The notes below the pieces were generated by a model. The model made no database searches, had not been told where the DNA came from, and saw only the letters and a list, made by a program, of their open reading frames with translations. This document shows, piece after piece, positions 36,258 to 48,355 of a stretch of 64,000 nt of DNA (positions are counted from its first letter, which is position 1; every line of letters begins with the position of its first letter). The stretch spans positions 25,312,564-25,376,563 of the forward strand of contig NC_092571.1 in NCBI RefSeq assembly GCF_037975245.1, read 5' to 3'. This DNA is from Apostichopus japonicus. Taxonomy: Eukaryota > Echinodermata > Holothuroidea > Aspidochirotida > Stichopodidae. Position numbers and translations under genes: made by a program.

Positions 36258-37879
36258 AGGAAGGAATATGGGCCACAGTGCAAAAACATTTCCAGTCATT
36301 GAGTTTAGAAAGTGCGGCTGTTGAATAGAGACAGGTAAGTATCATTGCTCTTGAATCACCAAACCAGTCATTTTTGGATATTACATAGGTTTCACCCATC
36401 CATGTCTCTCTAAGAGGTTTAAATTTTTTTTTTTTTTTTTTAAACCTGAATACAGCAAAAACCCAGATTGTATGTTATGTTACAAAACATAATTTGCACT
36501 AAAAAGATTCCTTCTTCTTTGACTTTGATATACAAAGACCAAATTTCAGCCTTGGATTTTACCATCTCTTTAATGGCAACCTTTGAGCGGTGTTTCATAA
36601 CAACATAACATCCCCCTCCTCCTCCCCCTCCCTCACCCCAGATTCCATCAATATTATGAGAACTCAACACTTTTAAATTAATGGTTATGTTGTTTACCCA
36701 CTCTCCATCTTAAAACATCCAAAAACTGGAGGAATTATGGGGACAAGCCAAGGCAATGGCCTCAACTGAGAGAAGAGTTTTAGTGTGATTGATGGAAAAG
36801 GTGAAGAATATAGACTTCATTTTCCTTTAACTTGTGTTTGCATGTATACATATCAATTCGTAGCTGCCGAGGTTTAATTTAAATATCCTGTTAGCTGAAA
36901 CTGAGTCTGATTTGGAAACTGTCAAATTTAGAAACAATAATTGGAAAATTTGTTCGACTCGCTGTCACTAATCATTCAGTAATGGTCCGTCCACGAAACA
37001 ATTTGAAAGGTTTGTAATCTTCAAAACTCGTTAATTTCAAAGCAATTAGGGGTCACATTCACAAGTTGAGATGTTAAACTTAAATGAGTTGCTTTTAATT
37101 GGAAAGTAAATTATTTCGCATTGCTCAGCAAATTTTGTATCTGGGAAAGAGGCAAAGATATATATGCCACATAATTCCAATCCTTTCAGGAAAGGATGAA
37201 TTTGTACCTGAAGCTTTCGAACATCTTATGCTGCAGTTTTACCATCTGAGAACTAGTAAATTTCAGACTTTGTCTTTGAAGTACTTAACTTGTGTTTGCA
37301 GGAATGAGTTCTAGTATATATATCTATACAAGTAACATTTGTATCTTTTATTCTTCATTTAAGAGAACAATTTGGGTTCTCTCAACAAAAAACAAAAAAA
37401 TCAGAAAATGATCTTTGACATAAATATTCGATGACCAAAAAATAAAAAGCTGAAGTATCCATACGATATTAAGAAAAGAAGAAAAATGAGAAAAAATTGG
37501 GTCTGTGTTTTTGTCTTAATAATAAAGTCAATGACACTGAAATTCTCCCAGTCAATTATATCCCCAAAAATAGAATTGAGTGTTGATATGTAAATTAGGT
37601 CGACTGGCATAGTCATTATCACCACTTTTTGACAAACAATGGTCAAACATTGAAGTAAACATCGTCGCTACGTGCCAAGTTTCATGATACTTGAGTATTG
37701 TTACTAGTAATTTGTCATTTCCTCAATATTGTGGATAAATTTTCTGTGTATATTTTTCTTGCCAAGTCTTCATTCCTCATTTGTGTTTATACAGTAAGAA
37801 CCCATTTTGAATATAAATGGCTGCTCTGTAGATAAATGATCAAATATAAGGACCCTTTCACACCACATATGATCTCCGT

Positions 37880-38760
37880 GAAATATGGACCACGTATCGC
37901 CTGGGTCATTCCCCTCCCACCACCTCTCTACTGTATCTTTGTCTCTCTCTACCTTATGCTATCCATCTCAGGGAATCTCAATGGACTACGTATCCCCTGG
38001 GTCATCCCCCTCCCACCACCTCTCTACTGTATCTTTGTCTCTCTCTACCTTATGCTATCCATCTCAGGGAATCTCAATGGACTACGTAACTCCTGGGCCG
38101 TCCCCCCCCCTCCCACCACCTCTCTACTGTATCTTTGTCTCTCTCTACCTTATGCTATCCATCTCAGGGAATCTCAATGGACTACGTATCCCCTGGGTCA
38201 TCCCCCTCCCACCACCTCTCTACTGTATCTTTGTCTCTCTCTACCTTATGCTATCCATCTCAGGGAATCTCAATGGACTACGTAACTCCTGGGCCGTCCC
38301 CCCCCCTCCCACCACCTCTCTACTGTATCTTTGTCTCTCTCTACCTTATGCTATCCATCTCAGGGAATCTCAATGGACTACGTATCCCCTGGGTCATCCC
38401 CCTCCCACCACCTCTCTACTGTATCTTTGTCTCTCTCTACCTTATGCTATCCATCTCAGGGAATCTCAATGGACTACGTATCCCCTGGGTCATCCCCCTC
38501 CCACCACCTCTCTACTGTATCTTTGTCTCTCTCTACCTTATGCTATCCATCTCAGGGAATCTCAATGGACTACGTAACTCCTGGGCCGTCCCCCCCCCCC
38601 TCCCACCACCTCTCTACTGTATCTTTGTCTCTCTCTACCTTATGCTATCCATCTCAGGGAATCTCAATGGACTACGTATCCCCTGGGTCGTCCCCCCCTC
38701 CCACCACCTCTCCACCTCTGTCTCTCTCTCTAACTTATGCTACCCATCTCGGGGAATTTC
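37880..38760 (+). repeat. 97-bp pyrimidine-rich minisatellite, nine copies
   Basis: Nine copies of a unit with ccaccacctctctactgtat, ctttgtctctctctacctta and tgctatccatctcagggaat. Two variants, tcccctgggtcatcccc and actcctgggccgtcccc, occur in a partly alternating order. All three plus-strand frames are open across most of it (up to 231 codons) because the unit lacks stops; length 97 shifts frame at each unit, so I do not call it coding. It lies inside the intron, about 680 bases before exon F. Confidence 0.92.
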
Positions 38761-39439
38761 GTGTTACATCTTGAAATTGGGATTCAGACTTTTCTTTAAA
38801 GTTTTCATTTTTAATCGTGTCTGTATATAGTTAAATATCTAAGTACAGTACATGAACCGACACCCCTTGTCTTGGGGTTGCAACCATGCAATGACGATGT
38901 ATCAATTTCAACCCACAGCAATGTCGTCGAGCCGAGCGTGGTAAGAAAATTATGTTACGATGTAATTTAATTGCTTGTTTTACCCCAGATTGTGGGCTTG
39001 GGACAGGTGTTGTAATTATATCCGAACCCTCTCCATCATCCCCGGTGCGGTTGGCTGGATTTTAATCAAGTACTAACCCTTGATTAACCAGTCCATGCAA
39101 GGCTCTGACAAAAAATCCCCCGCATCTCACCTGTACAAGTTCGGCAGGTACGTCGACCTTCAAAGTGCAGACAGCCGCGGCAAACAGGAAACTGCGTTAC
39201 ACACCTCGACGGCACCACGCGTTGGACGACATCAGTCACAGCCAGTAGTATACAGTAGTATACAGTGCCAGGTACAGACTTTTATAAAGAGAGACCCATG
39301 TTTTGACTGGTTCATCAGACCTTAAATCCTGTCCCCTGTGAAGCCCTTCCAGAGGGTTTTAATGTCATCCATTTCTTGCATTTCCTAATCCAATCAGGAT
39401 GCATGACTCAAACACGGTTGCTTTTTGTTGTTTTTTCAG

Positions 39440-39507
39440 GCACCGCCGAGATCTAACGTTCATCCCCGAACGGGCCAGAAGAGTATGTCTTTCAGCCAGT
39501 CAGGAAG
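39440..39507 (+). CDS. EXOSC10: EXOSC10 exon F (KSMSF motif)
   Basis: 68 bases between a strong acceptor (ttgttgttttttcag) and the donor GTGAGG. In phase 0 it reads APPRSNVHPRTGQKSMSFSQ then SG and two bases of the next codon. The KSMSF block is almost invariant close to the C terminus of vertebrate EXOSC10. Reading in phase 1 gives an immediate stop, which rules out inserting the 22-base AG/GT-flanked segment at 38919 between exons E and F. The next exon must start with one base completing AGN. Confidence 0.82.
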
Positions 39508-41524
39508 GTGAGGATTTCCTCATTTTGAATGAGTTAATCAGTAATTTACTTAAGACTAACTCGTTATGAACTGTATTACGGAGACCCAGCTCCCATCGAT
39601 AACTCGACTGCAGCATTATCGAAGATAACATTTTAATGCAGGGGAATCGTTTATCTATAGTCGATTCACAAAGAAATGCTAAACAAAACTGAGTGCAACA
39701 TTACTTCACCATGCAAGGCAAAAGATAATAGAAGTTATCATTGTATCCAGAAACAACTTCATAAATAAGGGTGACATATACCCAGAATACTTCACAGGGG
39801 AAGCTTTAGTCCCAAAGTATAACATCATAGGTGGGCTAAGCTTTCACACACACCACCCCTTACCCTTCCACTGACAAGCAGTATATTCAAAGAAAAAGAA
39901 AAACTCCTAGCGCAGGGTATCATTTATCTGTTATCGCAACACACAATGCGATGCAACATTGGCAAATTGTTATACAAGTGCCAAAAATGCAAAGATAAAG
40001 TTGAGAGCCTTCCAAAAAAATGCTTTGCAAAAATTTTGAACACTGTATTATTCCCTGTGCATAGCACACAGTACATAAATATATTACATGTATGTATATA
40101 TACTGTTCAAACTTTACGGTATAAATTCTTCAAAATTGTTTCAAAATTTGCAAAATATAGCACTTGAGCAACCTGGGGAGGGGCCCAGGGTGGGGGGAAC
40201 CCATTGACTTTGAGCCATCACTGAGAACGTCGACATCTTAGCCTTCCAATGACACGTGTGGTGGTAATTGTTTCCCCACTGTTCATAAACGTCAAACCTC
40301 GTACACCAAACGTGAACGCCTGTATTATTCAAAAGTTAGGCACTGGTACAGTAGTTTGATGCGATGAATCATTTCATTTAAATGTTTAAATCCGAAAGAA
40401 GATTATTATTCATATCTATAATTACAAAGCACCTTATAGTTTTCCAAAAGCTTAGTTTTTCTTTTCAAAAGCTTGGGGACAGTCTCATACCATTTTGTGT
40501 TTGACAAACATTTGCAAGTCATTGTTTTTTCTATTTTTTTTTTTTTTTTTTTTTTTGGCAATACCTGCTACACGGATGACTTTGTCCACAAACTTATTTC
40601 AAATTGATAAAACACTTGTAACAACTCCTTGCCACTTTGTTTTGTTTGTGTGTTTTGTTTTTTATTGAGTTGTTTACAAATTTTTGCCAAGACACCCTTT
40701 GTTCTCCAACACTATTTGTAATCAACCTGCATACTGGAGTGAACTTTAATTGCACTCAGTCAAATCATTCCAACAATGTATAAACAAACATTGGAATGGA
40801 CTTGTGAAAGAAAACGAGGGGAATTTCTTTTCTTTTTCTTTCTCTTTCTTGGAAGTCCGGTTTCATTTTAAATTTTCGGGACAATGACTGGATGTATTTT
40901 ACCCAGTATAAGGTAAAGTTGGTATGTTTGCAAAGATGTGTATTTTTAAGAGGTCGAACTCGGTGACAAAATATGAAACAAAGTTTTACTTTTGTTTTTA
41001 ATAAACTTCACTGTGTGGTCGTTACCCTTTCCCAGTAAGGTTCAAACCTTCGTCCCATTTTCTGATCCAAAATATCACATTTGATGATGGTCATTCCTTG
41101 AGAATCTTCATAATCTGTCTCACGTCCGTCCATGTACTATTCTACTCAATCTGCAAAAGCATCCACAAATTAAAACTCCCCGTGCATTTGCGATGATCGT
41201 CGAGTCAATTGATACACCAATTCATTCAGGAGACATGCTAGATTCATTCAGGAGACATCAAAACGAAAAACAAAGGCACAAAATCGTGACGGTTACCACA
41301 AGCTTGATAAAAGTAGGGGAAGCCGTTGGACATGCCCTTCGGGAACATGATTGCTACATATCATCAAGCGAGATCGGATTCTAGCCAGTTAACTTTTGAC
41401 CCAAGAAACAATCTACTTGCGAGATTTTCTTTTCCGTATGGCCCCTCTGCTTGGATCGGTGTTTTTCTCCGGCCCTCATTGAAAACTAATTCAGAGAGAG
41501 CTTGCTCTGAAGTTCTCTATAAAT

Positions 41525-41873
41525 TTAAAGGGTGTGAAGACTCGCGCAAAGAGAAACGTCTAATGCCGGTAATCTGACCTAGTTTCGAATGAGGTGTAAC
41601 AGAAGTGTTAGAGACCACCATCGATCCCAGAAAATACACACACATCTTGCTACCGTCGGTAATTAGTACATAAAGCTGCGGTCAATACCCACAACACAGT
41701 GTATAAACGATACAGTGATGGATCTCAGGTCCAGCTAAAAGATAACAAGGTATCACGCTTCATTACTGTCTGCATTTTGTAGCGACACGAACAAAACGTC
41801 ATTTGCAAGCAACAGAAAGTTAACTTTTTCAGATGGCCGCACGCGGTTTGGGACGAGTCTTCAATGCCTTTAA
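41525..41873. mobile_element. TTAA-flanked TIR element, copy 2
   Basis: 341 bp with intact TTAA on both sides, same orientation as copy 1 and inside the probable last EXOSC10 intron. It lacks about 16 bases found in the other copies (part of the cactagtgtacagtcagtac stretch). Confidence 0.88.
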
Positions 41874-42134
41874 AGGGAAATATTGTTCAGAACTGTCTTT
41901 TTTTTGTTCCCTCCAGACTCCAGACTAAATACAAATAATTTTTTCATGAAAGCGACAAACACCTACACATATTCTGTAACTGTGGGAACTTTGAACTAAG
42001 TATGTATACATGTGTAGGATCTACTGTACAGCATATTGAATAGGTAATCTGTACTTATAATGTGTATTAATGTTTGATGCTTCATACCAGGTGAAGCATG
42101 TCCAGTCAGCATTCCTGTGGTTTTTGCTTCTTAG

Positions 42135-42180
42135 AGTTTTAAGGTTTAATTCTTGGCCAGGAAACACAACGCATGACTAA
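42135..42180 (+). CDS. EXOSC10: EXOSC10 probable terminal exon
   Basis: After the acceptor ctgtggtttttgcttcttag, the first base completes the AG left by exon F (R) and the frame reads VLRFNSWPGNTTHD then TAA. The C terminus of vertebrate EXOSC10, as I recall it, ends a few residues after KSMSF in an aromatic-rich F-R-Y-N-W-P stretch; R-F-N-S-W-P here is a reasonable match. An AATAAA lies at 42313-42318, 133 bases past the stop. The stop-proximal region is duplicated in tandem 217 bp downstream, but that copy lacks the acceptor and upstream part. An alternative last exon at 53715 is weaker. This is inference from phase, motif and signal, without transcript support. Confidence 0.5.
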
Positions 42181-42585
42181 TTGGTTTCCTGTAACTACAT
42201 ATTTTTCTTTTCTTTCTGCTCTCTCTTTTTCTTTCTTTTTTCCGTTCCATATTCCTGGGTGGAAAAATTGTCTGACTCTCATTTATATGATTTGTGTCGT
42301 TATTGTGAAATTAATAAAAGAGAAAATGTAGAAATGATCAAAGGAAAATCATTTTCAATTTCAATTTTCTTGGCCAGGAAACACAACGCATGACTAATTG
42401 GTTTCCTGTAACTACATATTTTTCTTTTCTTTCTTCCCTCTCTTTTCTTTTTTTTTTTTCCGTTCCATATTCCTGGGTGGAAAAATTGTCTGACTCTCAT
42501 TTTATATGATTTGTGTCGTAAATGTGGAAATATTGTGATATTAATAAAAGAGAAAATTTAGAAAGAATCAAAGGAAAAATTACAG
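42150..42585 (+). repeat. 217-bp tandem duplication at the presumed gene end
   Basis: ttcttggccaggaaacacaacgcatgactaattgg... occurs at 42150 and again at 42367, both ending after ttaataaaagagaaaat and atcaaagga. The first copy contains the end of the probable last exon and its AATAAA. The copies differ at few positions plus length changes in T runs. Confidence 0.88.
42313..42318 (+). promoter_or_regulatory. Candidate polyadenylation signal AATAAA
   Basis: AATAAA in the context ttaataaaagag, 133 bases after the TAA of the probable terminal exon. A second identical context occurs at 42543-42548 in the tandem copy, so two alternative cleavage sites about 230 bases apart are possible. AATAAA is common in AT-rich DNA, so on its own this is weak evidence. 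Confidence 0.35.
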
Positions 42586-43039
42586 TTTGAACAAGTAGAA
42601 TGAATCAACAACACTGTAAATAATTGCTCCATTCCAGAGAGTCAGCGACACACTCTAGTATTCTTTGCTTATTTCTCTGACTGGAGGACATACCTGTATA
42701 GAGATAAAACACTTAGATTAATGTGTTGTTCATTCTTTCTCGATATAATATATACTGTTAGCCTCAACCATGTTATTTTGTAATTGACATCGGCCTGCTT
42801 ATGTGATAGTCCAGTATGACAATCCTTATATTTTTACGGGACTGATAATGCTATGCTTATCATAATTCCACTTGTCAAAAAAACCGGGGGGAGGAGGAAG
42901 GGGGAAATACACAGACATTGATAGTAGACATCAAAATATTTCAAAAAAGGTGGAAAACTTAATGCAAAATCATGAATTACATGAATACCATAGATAAATC
43001 AAATTGCTAATTATGACTGGTGAGCCCCCCCGCCCCAAG

Positions 43040-43365
43040 TCAGTACACCTGTATCACTTAATCCCGCTGTAGTTCCCAGTCATTACATGTGTCACTTTAT
43101 CCCATTGCTTGTCCCAATGCTGTTACCAGTCAATACACATGTATCACTTTATCCCACTGCTGTTACCATTCAATACACATGTGTCACTCTATCCCACGGC
43201 TTATCCCACTGCTGTTACCAGTCAGTACACTTGTCACTTTATCCTACTGCTTATCCCACTGCTGTTACCAGTCAGTACACATGTCACTTTATCCCACTGC
43301 TTATCCCACTGCTGTTACCAGTCAGTACACATGTATCACTTAATCCCACTGCTGTTACCAGGATA
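43040..43365 (+). repeat. Minisatellite, about 30-65-bp units
   Basis: Repeats of cactttatcccactgcttatcccactgctgttaccagtcagtacacatgt in units of one or two blocks. All plus-strand frames are open for about 100 codons, again because the unit lacks stops. Confidence 0.85.
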
Positions 43366-44216
43366 CCTCATCATTGTTTTGTTTCTCCATACCACTGCTA
43401 CTAAGGTCTGTGTCGTCGCCACGGTGTCCGGGCAGCAGGAAGATTTCTGATCGGGTACACATTGCATGATATCCATCCTAAAAACCGTTAGTACACAGTT
43501 TGATAAAATATATAGATGTCAATGCCTTTTCTAAGGTACAGCCAGCCTTTTTGTTTATATCAACCGCCTGTAAGTTGATCATAATCACTAATATGAAGCT
43601 CCTATGAGTCTGTAGACACTGTTTTATGGGTCTTATTAACTACCAGTACATTTACATGGAGAAATTAATTCTGAAACTGGTTATTATCCACTATTCCACA
43701 TTGTAAAATGGTGTGTGGAAGTTTTCCCTGTGAACACTGGAGGGACTAAAATGTATAGAGAAAATATGATAATTTAATGAACATTTATAGTTTTTATGGT
43801 GATGAATCACCCAACACACACACACACTCAGCGGTTGTAAAAGGTTGGTGCCCAGTAGCTACTAGAACTTATTTATGGGATGACTTTGTTATATGAAATA
43901 AACTTGAAGTACTTTTCTTAGTCTGACAAAATGTGGCACATTTCAATTTTCAATCTTTCTCAGAGCATCCAACTGATAAGATGATCCTTTATTTCATATT
44001 CTGACGAGAAACCTCCTTAAACAGGTTTTAAGTATTTACCTACTGTAATTTGTCAAGCACATGAAGGGTGAAAATGTTCTACCTGGACGTCTTTCCACAA
44101 CATTGTCTCGCCGTAAAAATTTCAGAGCGAAAATCATTGAGGACCGCTGAGATGAAAGCACTTGATCTTGCACCGCATCCCTTCCTTTCACTAAAAAAGG
44201 AAGGAAGTAAACATGG

Positions 44217-44606
44217 TATTAATAATAATAATTAATAATTAACAGTTCTTATATAGCGCAACTTACAATAAAGTCTCGCCGCGCTGTACTTAACCCTGGT
44301 CATTGGTAACTTGTCACACCTACACACCAAAGTGTGCACAATTCAATCAAACTCTCCTGGGGCACCACAGTGCACCACAGCCACGTGACCCCTGGGGGAC
44401 TTCCCATAGGGTGCAGCCACAAACCGGCGCACGCAACTATATTTACAAGTCACCTCGCAAGTCCCCATTAATACACCTGGGTGAAGAGAGGCAATGGAGA
44501 TAAAGTGCCTTGCCCAAGGACACAACGCAATGATCTGGCCAGTGCTCGAACCTGTAATCCTTAGATCACAAGTCCACTGCCTTAACCACTTGACCACAAC
44601 GCCCTC
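44217..44606 (-). mobile_element. tRNA-derived SINE, family A, full-length
   Basis: The minus strand begins gagggcgttgtggtcaagtgg with A box tggtcaagtgg, then ggttcgagcac (B box with a change). The body has cttgggcaaggcactttatctcc and cacccaggtgtatta, ending in ttgcgctatataag and an (att)n-like tail. This is the most complete of the family A copies and a good reference for the others. Confidence 0.82.
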
Positions 44607-47600
44607 CTAGGTAGCTAATTGTTTTGTCTGTCAAGGGAAGCAAACAGATTAATTATACTCTCTAGTCTCTAGTGATATTATTATAAGTTGAAGCAAAATC
44701 CTAGGGATGAATCAGTTTGGAAGTGAAGAACATGAATTTATCCTTGTTACACTTACATACATGCATCCTACATAATCCCACCGCTGACACCATGTTTGAT
44801 CTATAGGAAGTATTTCTGCTCAATGTGTAGGCTCTGGTTTGTTATCGGCATGATCGGCGTGTTCCGTCCCACTTTCGTAGAATTATCGGTTTCAAGACCC
44901 ACCGTGAAACCGGTCTTTCCTTCCCCTGTTCAGATTGTCATGTTGCAAAAAGTGGCCGAGAGCTGTACCTCTTGTGGTGGTTTCGTTTGGTTCTTGCTGG
45001 TTTCGTGAACTGAGAACCAATGTTTTTACCGTGAATGACCACAGGTAAAAGTACCACATGTGGTTTGTTGGTTGTGTAAAATTAGCTTCTTCAGTGTTTG
45101 ATAAATTGGTCAGCTACAAATATGTTTCATCTTTAGGTGGTTGGGTGAAGATGTGAAAACACGACAACATTTTATTCTGCTGAAACCTAGACCTTGACTT
45201 GATATTATTCAGCTATTGATTGGCATCTAAGTAGAAATGAGCTATTGTATGGCTTCCTGTCCTAAGGCTATAAAGTGAAAAAGCTGGGTCAATTGCATTG
45301 TTATGTAAAACCTTCCTGCCATTTAATCATGATTTGAGAGAAACATGATTATTCATTGCTACTTCACTGTTTATTTATACAGCAATTTGAAACCGCAGAA
45401 AAAGTCCAAATACTCTTTATGTAGAAATTCTTCACTAAGAGTTTATAGCCCTATGGACTTTCATAGCAGATCTACCTATTCCTAGCCAAATTTTCATATA
45501 GAAATCTGGGCAGTCATTCATGCCATTAATGACTGGACCGTTTAAGGTGTTTTAAAATTCAGAAAATACTTCATAGAGTTTTTACCGACTAGTGCACATG
45601 TTAACAGGGAAGCAAAAGGTTGTGGGATCGGATTCAATGGAGTCAAATTGTCAAAAATTGGAACCAGCTCCAAGTGGTGATGTCCGTATGAATAAAGTGG
45701 GTAATTGGACGTAACTTGTATTCTGAGGAAATCTACCTCATCAGGGAGAGATACTGTAGCTCTCCAGTATATTGTTCCCTAAACCAACGGTCCACAAACT
45801 TCTACGACCACGACCCTTCCATGAGGACTGAGCCATGTATCATCTACCAGAATCCATTAGAAGGCATCTTGGACTACAGTATGGGTGTGATGATAACAGA
45901 ACAACTTTTGACTGATCTCCATAGGCGAACCCCGAAAACTGTACAGTAGATGAATTTCCCTAAGTGTTATGGGGATGCATAGTTTTTGCAAACCGTCACG
46001 CTAAATAAACATTCAGATTGATTGAAAAAGAATGAACCCTCTGCCACCTTCCCCCCCCCCCCCCCACCCAACTGGTCCTTTAGTTCTTCCATATTGGGAT
46101 AGTGCCATGGCAGCAAAACTTCATAAATTTTTTTTTCTCGTGAATTTCACAATTTAGTTTCGTTTCAATAGCGACTACAAAATATCAACCTCCTTCTTAC
46201 GTCGGCTGAAAAGTACATTTCACCAAAATCTACATTTTTCATAAACCGAATGTCAAAATATTAAAAATTCACAACTACATCATCACCAGTGTCAAAGTCA
46301 CCGAATCATGGAGGTAGCTGAAAAGGTGAGGAGTTCGTTCACGAGTGGAAAAATCTCATTTGAAATTTATCCAACCTAATTTTTGTTCATTCACCCCAAA
46401 CTATATATGGATGATCAGAAAAGAAATTTCTTTAGCTCAGAAATGAGGCCAAGTAGGTATATAATGTTGACTCTAACCTCTGGGTTATGAAGTACAGTCC
46501 GGGTGCTTTAGCGAAACCTTTGCAACAAATTCACAAGTCTTTATTGTTATGTTGATAAGTAGTTTAGCTTTACATGCCCCAATAATCGTTTCTGATTGCT
46601 TTTGTGTCTCTCCTTATAAGTGTGTGCGTGTGTGTTTTCTATCGCTTTAATCATTGCGGAGACTTTAAAGTTTAACCGCCGAAACGGACCCACAACAGAC
46701 TTTTTCAGTGTGCTTTGCGGTGTTCACTGTAGTACTTTTGTATTAAAGAGCAGGCGTAGAATGTTGTAGCCGTGATCGTAGCTGTGTGTAATGTACATTC
46801 AACCCAGAGAATCAGCTGTGTAGATAACACACAAAAGAGCACACTCGCACAAAATCAAATAAGCCGTAAACTGAACTCAAGTATTAAAATAAACAAAACC
46901 CATTGAAATAGGTGGCCCATGGGGCCAAACATGGCCTGCAAAAGATCTCAGTCCAATCTGCAGAAGAAGAAAAATTGGCCCACAAATGATATTCCACTAA
47001 TTGGGAAGATGTGGACCCTTAATGCATTAGGCCTATTAGTCTCCTTTACAGTACTGTACTATACTGAGCTCAATATAAGCAAAATTGTCATACAGAGCGT
47101 TTAATAATTGCACGAAGAGTGAAGACCATTTTTTAGTTGAAATACCAAAACCCAGGCCATGCTTACATCATACGAAATGGACGTGGTACCTTCCGCCAGA
47201 TACCCAGTTTTAATCATTAATTTTGTTGTTCACCTCACCTGGATAATTCTCATCTGTTACTTATCCTGATTGTATTCCTAGGGTGCTTCTTGTTTGTGTC
47301 ACAAAGACCACTGTTCATTCTCATCCAAAAGTCTTGATGCAAAAGTTACGTACATGAATGAAACTTTGCAGCAGAGAGTCAGAAGTAGGACAGGTCTTTC
47401 TTGCCATTTGCCCACCTGGTGGAAGGATAGACCCATGTCAGCACCCCTGTTTTACCTCCAGGAATGGTACCGAGATGCTATTGACACCTGCAGAGGTTTA
47501 ATTGAATGAACTTAAATTCCACAAAATAAACCACAGACTGTCTTCCTTTATTTTGCTCTTTCATTTTGCTTCAGGTTTGAAAATATAAAAAAAAATTATC

Positions 47601-47744
47601 ATGGTTTTTCCTTTCTTTCTTCCAAGATTTTGCTCTCTGTTCTGCAACTTTCACGTCTCACAAACGTCAGATAAAGAATGACTTTATAGGCCAAAAAATG
47701 AAGACCATTACAGCAGCATACATATATACGCACGCACACAAGGG

Positions 47745-47870
47745 TGTTTAACATTTCCATTGTTCAAATCCATGTTAATAATATCCCTTAACAATAGAAT
47801 TCTTCTGAGGACGTGGTGATTCTTTAGAAATCACATCTGAGGACCTGGACTTCTGTCATTGAAGTCATCA
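47745..47870. repeat. Dispersed repeat with palindromic core, copy 2
   Basis: Inverse orientation relative to 17725-17890. Shared stretches include ttaacaatagaattctt, gaggacgtggtgattctttagaaatcac and gaggacctgga. Confidence 0.65.
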
Positions 47871-48355
47871 GAAAACAAAACAAGTGCACAGCTGTTAGTC
47901 CAGGTTTGGATTTCTAGATGACACAGTTCTTTAAGAAATGACCCTTGTTAATCAAGAGTGGTCGATCAATTTAAAGTGACTGAACTACAGACTTAATTGT
48001 TTACATTTGAGGGAGGCAAGGAGCATCAGGATCCTGTTCGTCCCCGGAGAGGTAATAAAGTTGAACCCAAAGAGGTCCTCCACATCTGAGAACACCAGGT
48101 GGATCAACGACAAAAACAGAGATCACAATAGGGTCAAAGTGATTGTTTTCTAAATTTTCACTGTGAGGACTTTGTTCTGTATGTTGGTTTATTACTTCTG
48201 TGCCAGTCTATGCAGCAGCAGTTACAAGGTCAAGTCATATGAGGAACTCTGGTCCTCTTGATCCACAAACCAATCTCAATCTCCCCCTTGCGGGGTCAAG
48301 ATCCTCCCCTAAAGGGGGATCACTACTGCAGGGACTGAGTTACGTGAGAGTCCAC

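Larger units (their letters stand above)
14228..39439 (+). other. Intron E-F, 25 kb, repeat-filled
   Basis: A single 25.2-kb intron. Its repeats are listed separately. I see no gene or clear repeat in 14300-17000, 19000-20550, 22700-24290, 26350-28400, 30260-31690, 32300-33050, 33350-35700 and 36700-37870. Short open frames there (60-108 codons) have no recognisable family and look like chance. Confidence 0.65.
991..42180 (+). other. EXOSC10: EXOSC10/Rrp6 homologue, 3' part of gene (gene span)
   Basis: Seven exons on the plus strand read as the C-terminal region of EXOSC10, the DEDD-family 3'-5' exoribonuclease of the nuclear RNA exosome, which processes rRNA, snoRNA and other nuclear transcripts. 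Seen: six GT-AG exons with consistent phases (0,0,0,1,0,2 at their ends) plus a probable terminal exon. Conserved landmarks, recalled from vertebrate EXOSC10, occur in the right order: an NPF[KR]M motif followed by [YF]LP, a lysine/glutamate-rich stretch, a F-x-PYDY motif, a basic stretch and KSMSF close to the end. The catalytic DEDD and HRDC domains are absent and should lie left of the window. The part here (about 250 codons) corresponds to the basic tail with nuclear-localisation and RNA/exosome-contacting roles in the family. The combined order of motifs makes the identification strong; the exact 3' end is less sure. Confidence 0.85.

Noticed and set aside
36418-36449. Poly-T run flanked by aggtttaaa and tttaaacct
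   Set aside because: The 9-bp inverted flanks are mostly A/T and could arise by chance next to a T run.
37885-38830. Overlapping open frames of 147-231 codons, the longest in the window
   Set aside because: They come from a stop-free 97-bp tandem repeat; every frame is open and the reading frame changes at each unit. No start context or family recognised.
38919-38940. A 22-base AG/GT-flanked micro-exon (reads QCRRAER) with good acceptor and GTAAGA donor
   Set aside because: Its length (22) would put exon F in phase 1, which meets a stop after five codons and loses the KSMSF motif. Exons E and F join cleanly without it. It could only be a poison or non-coding exon.
39080-39325. An 81-codon frame just before exon F
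   Set aside because: No recognisable domain and no splice border in frame; it lies within the intron.
43087-43450. Three overlapping open frames of 84-113 codons
   Set aside because: Same cause: a minisatellite unit without stop codons.
46951-47104. A possible acceptor followed by KKKNWPTND, resembling the W-P end of EXOSC10
   Set aside because: The NWP reading needs phase 0, but exon F leaves two bases. In the correct phase the frame reads differently and the motif vanishes.
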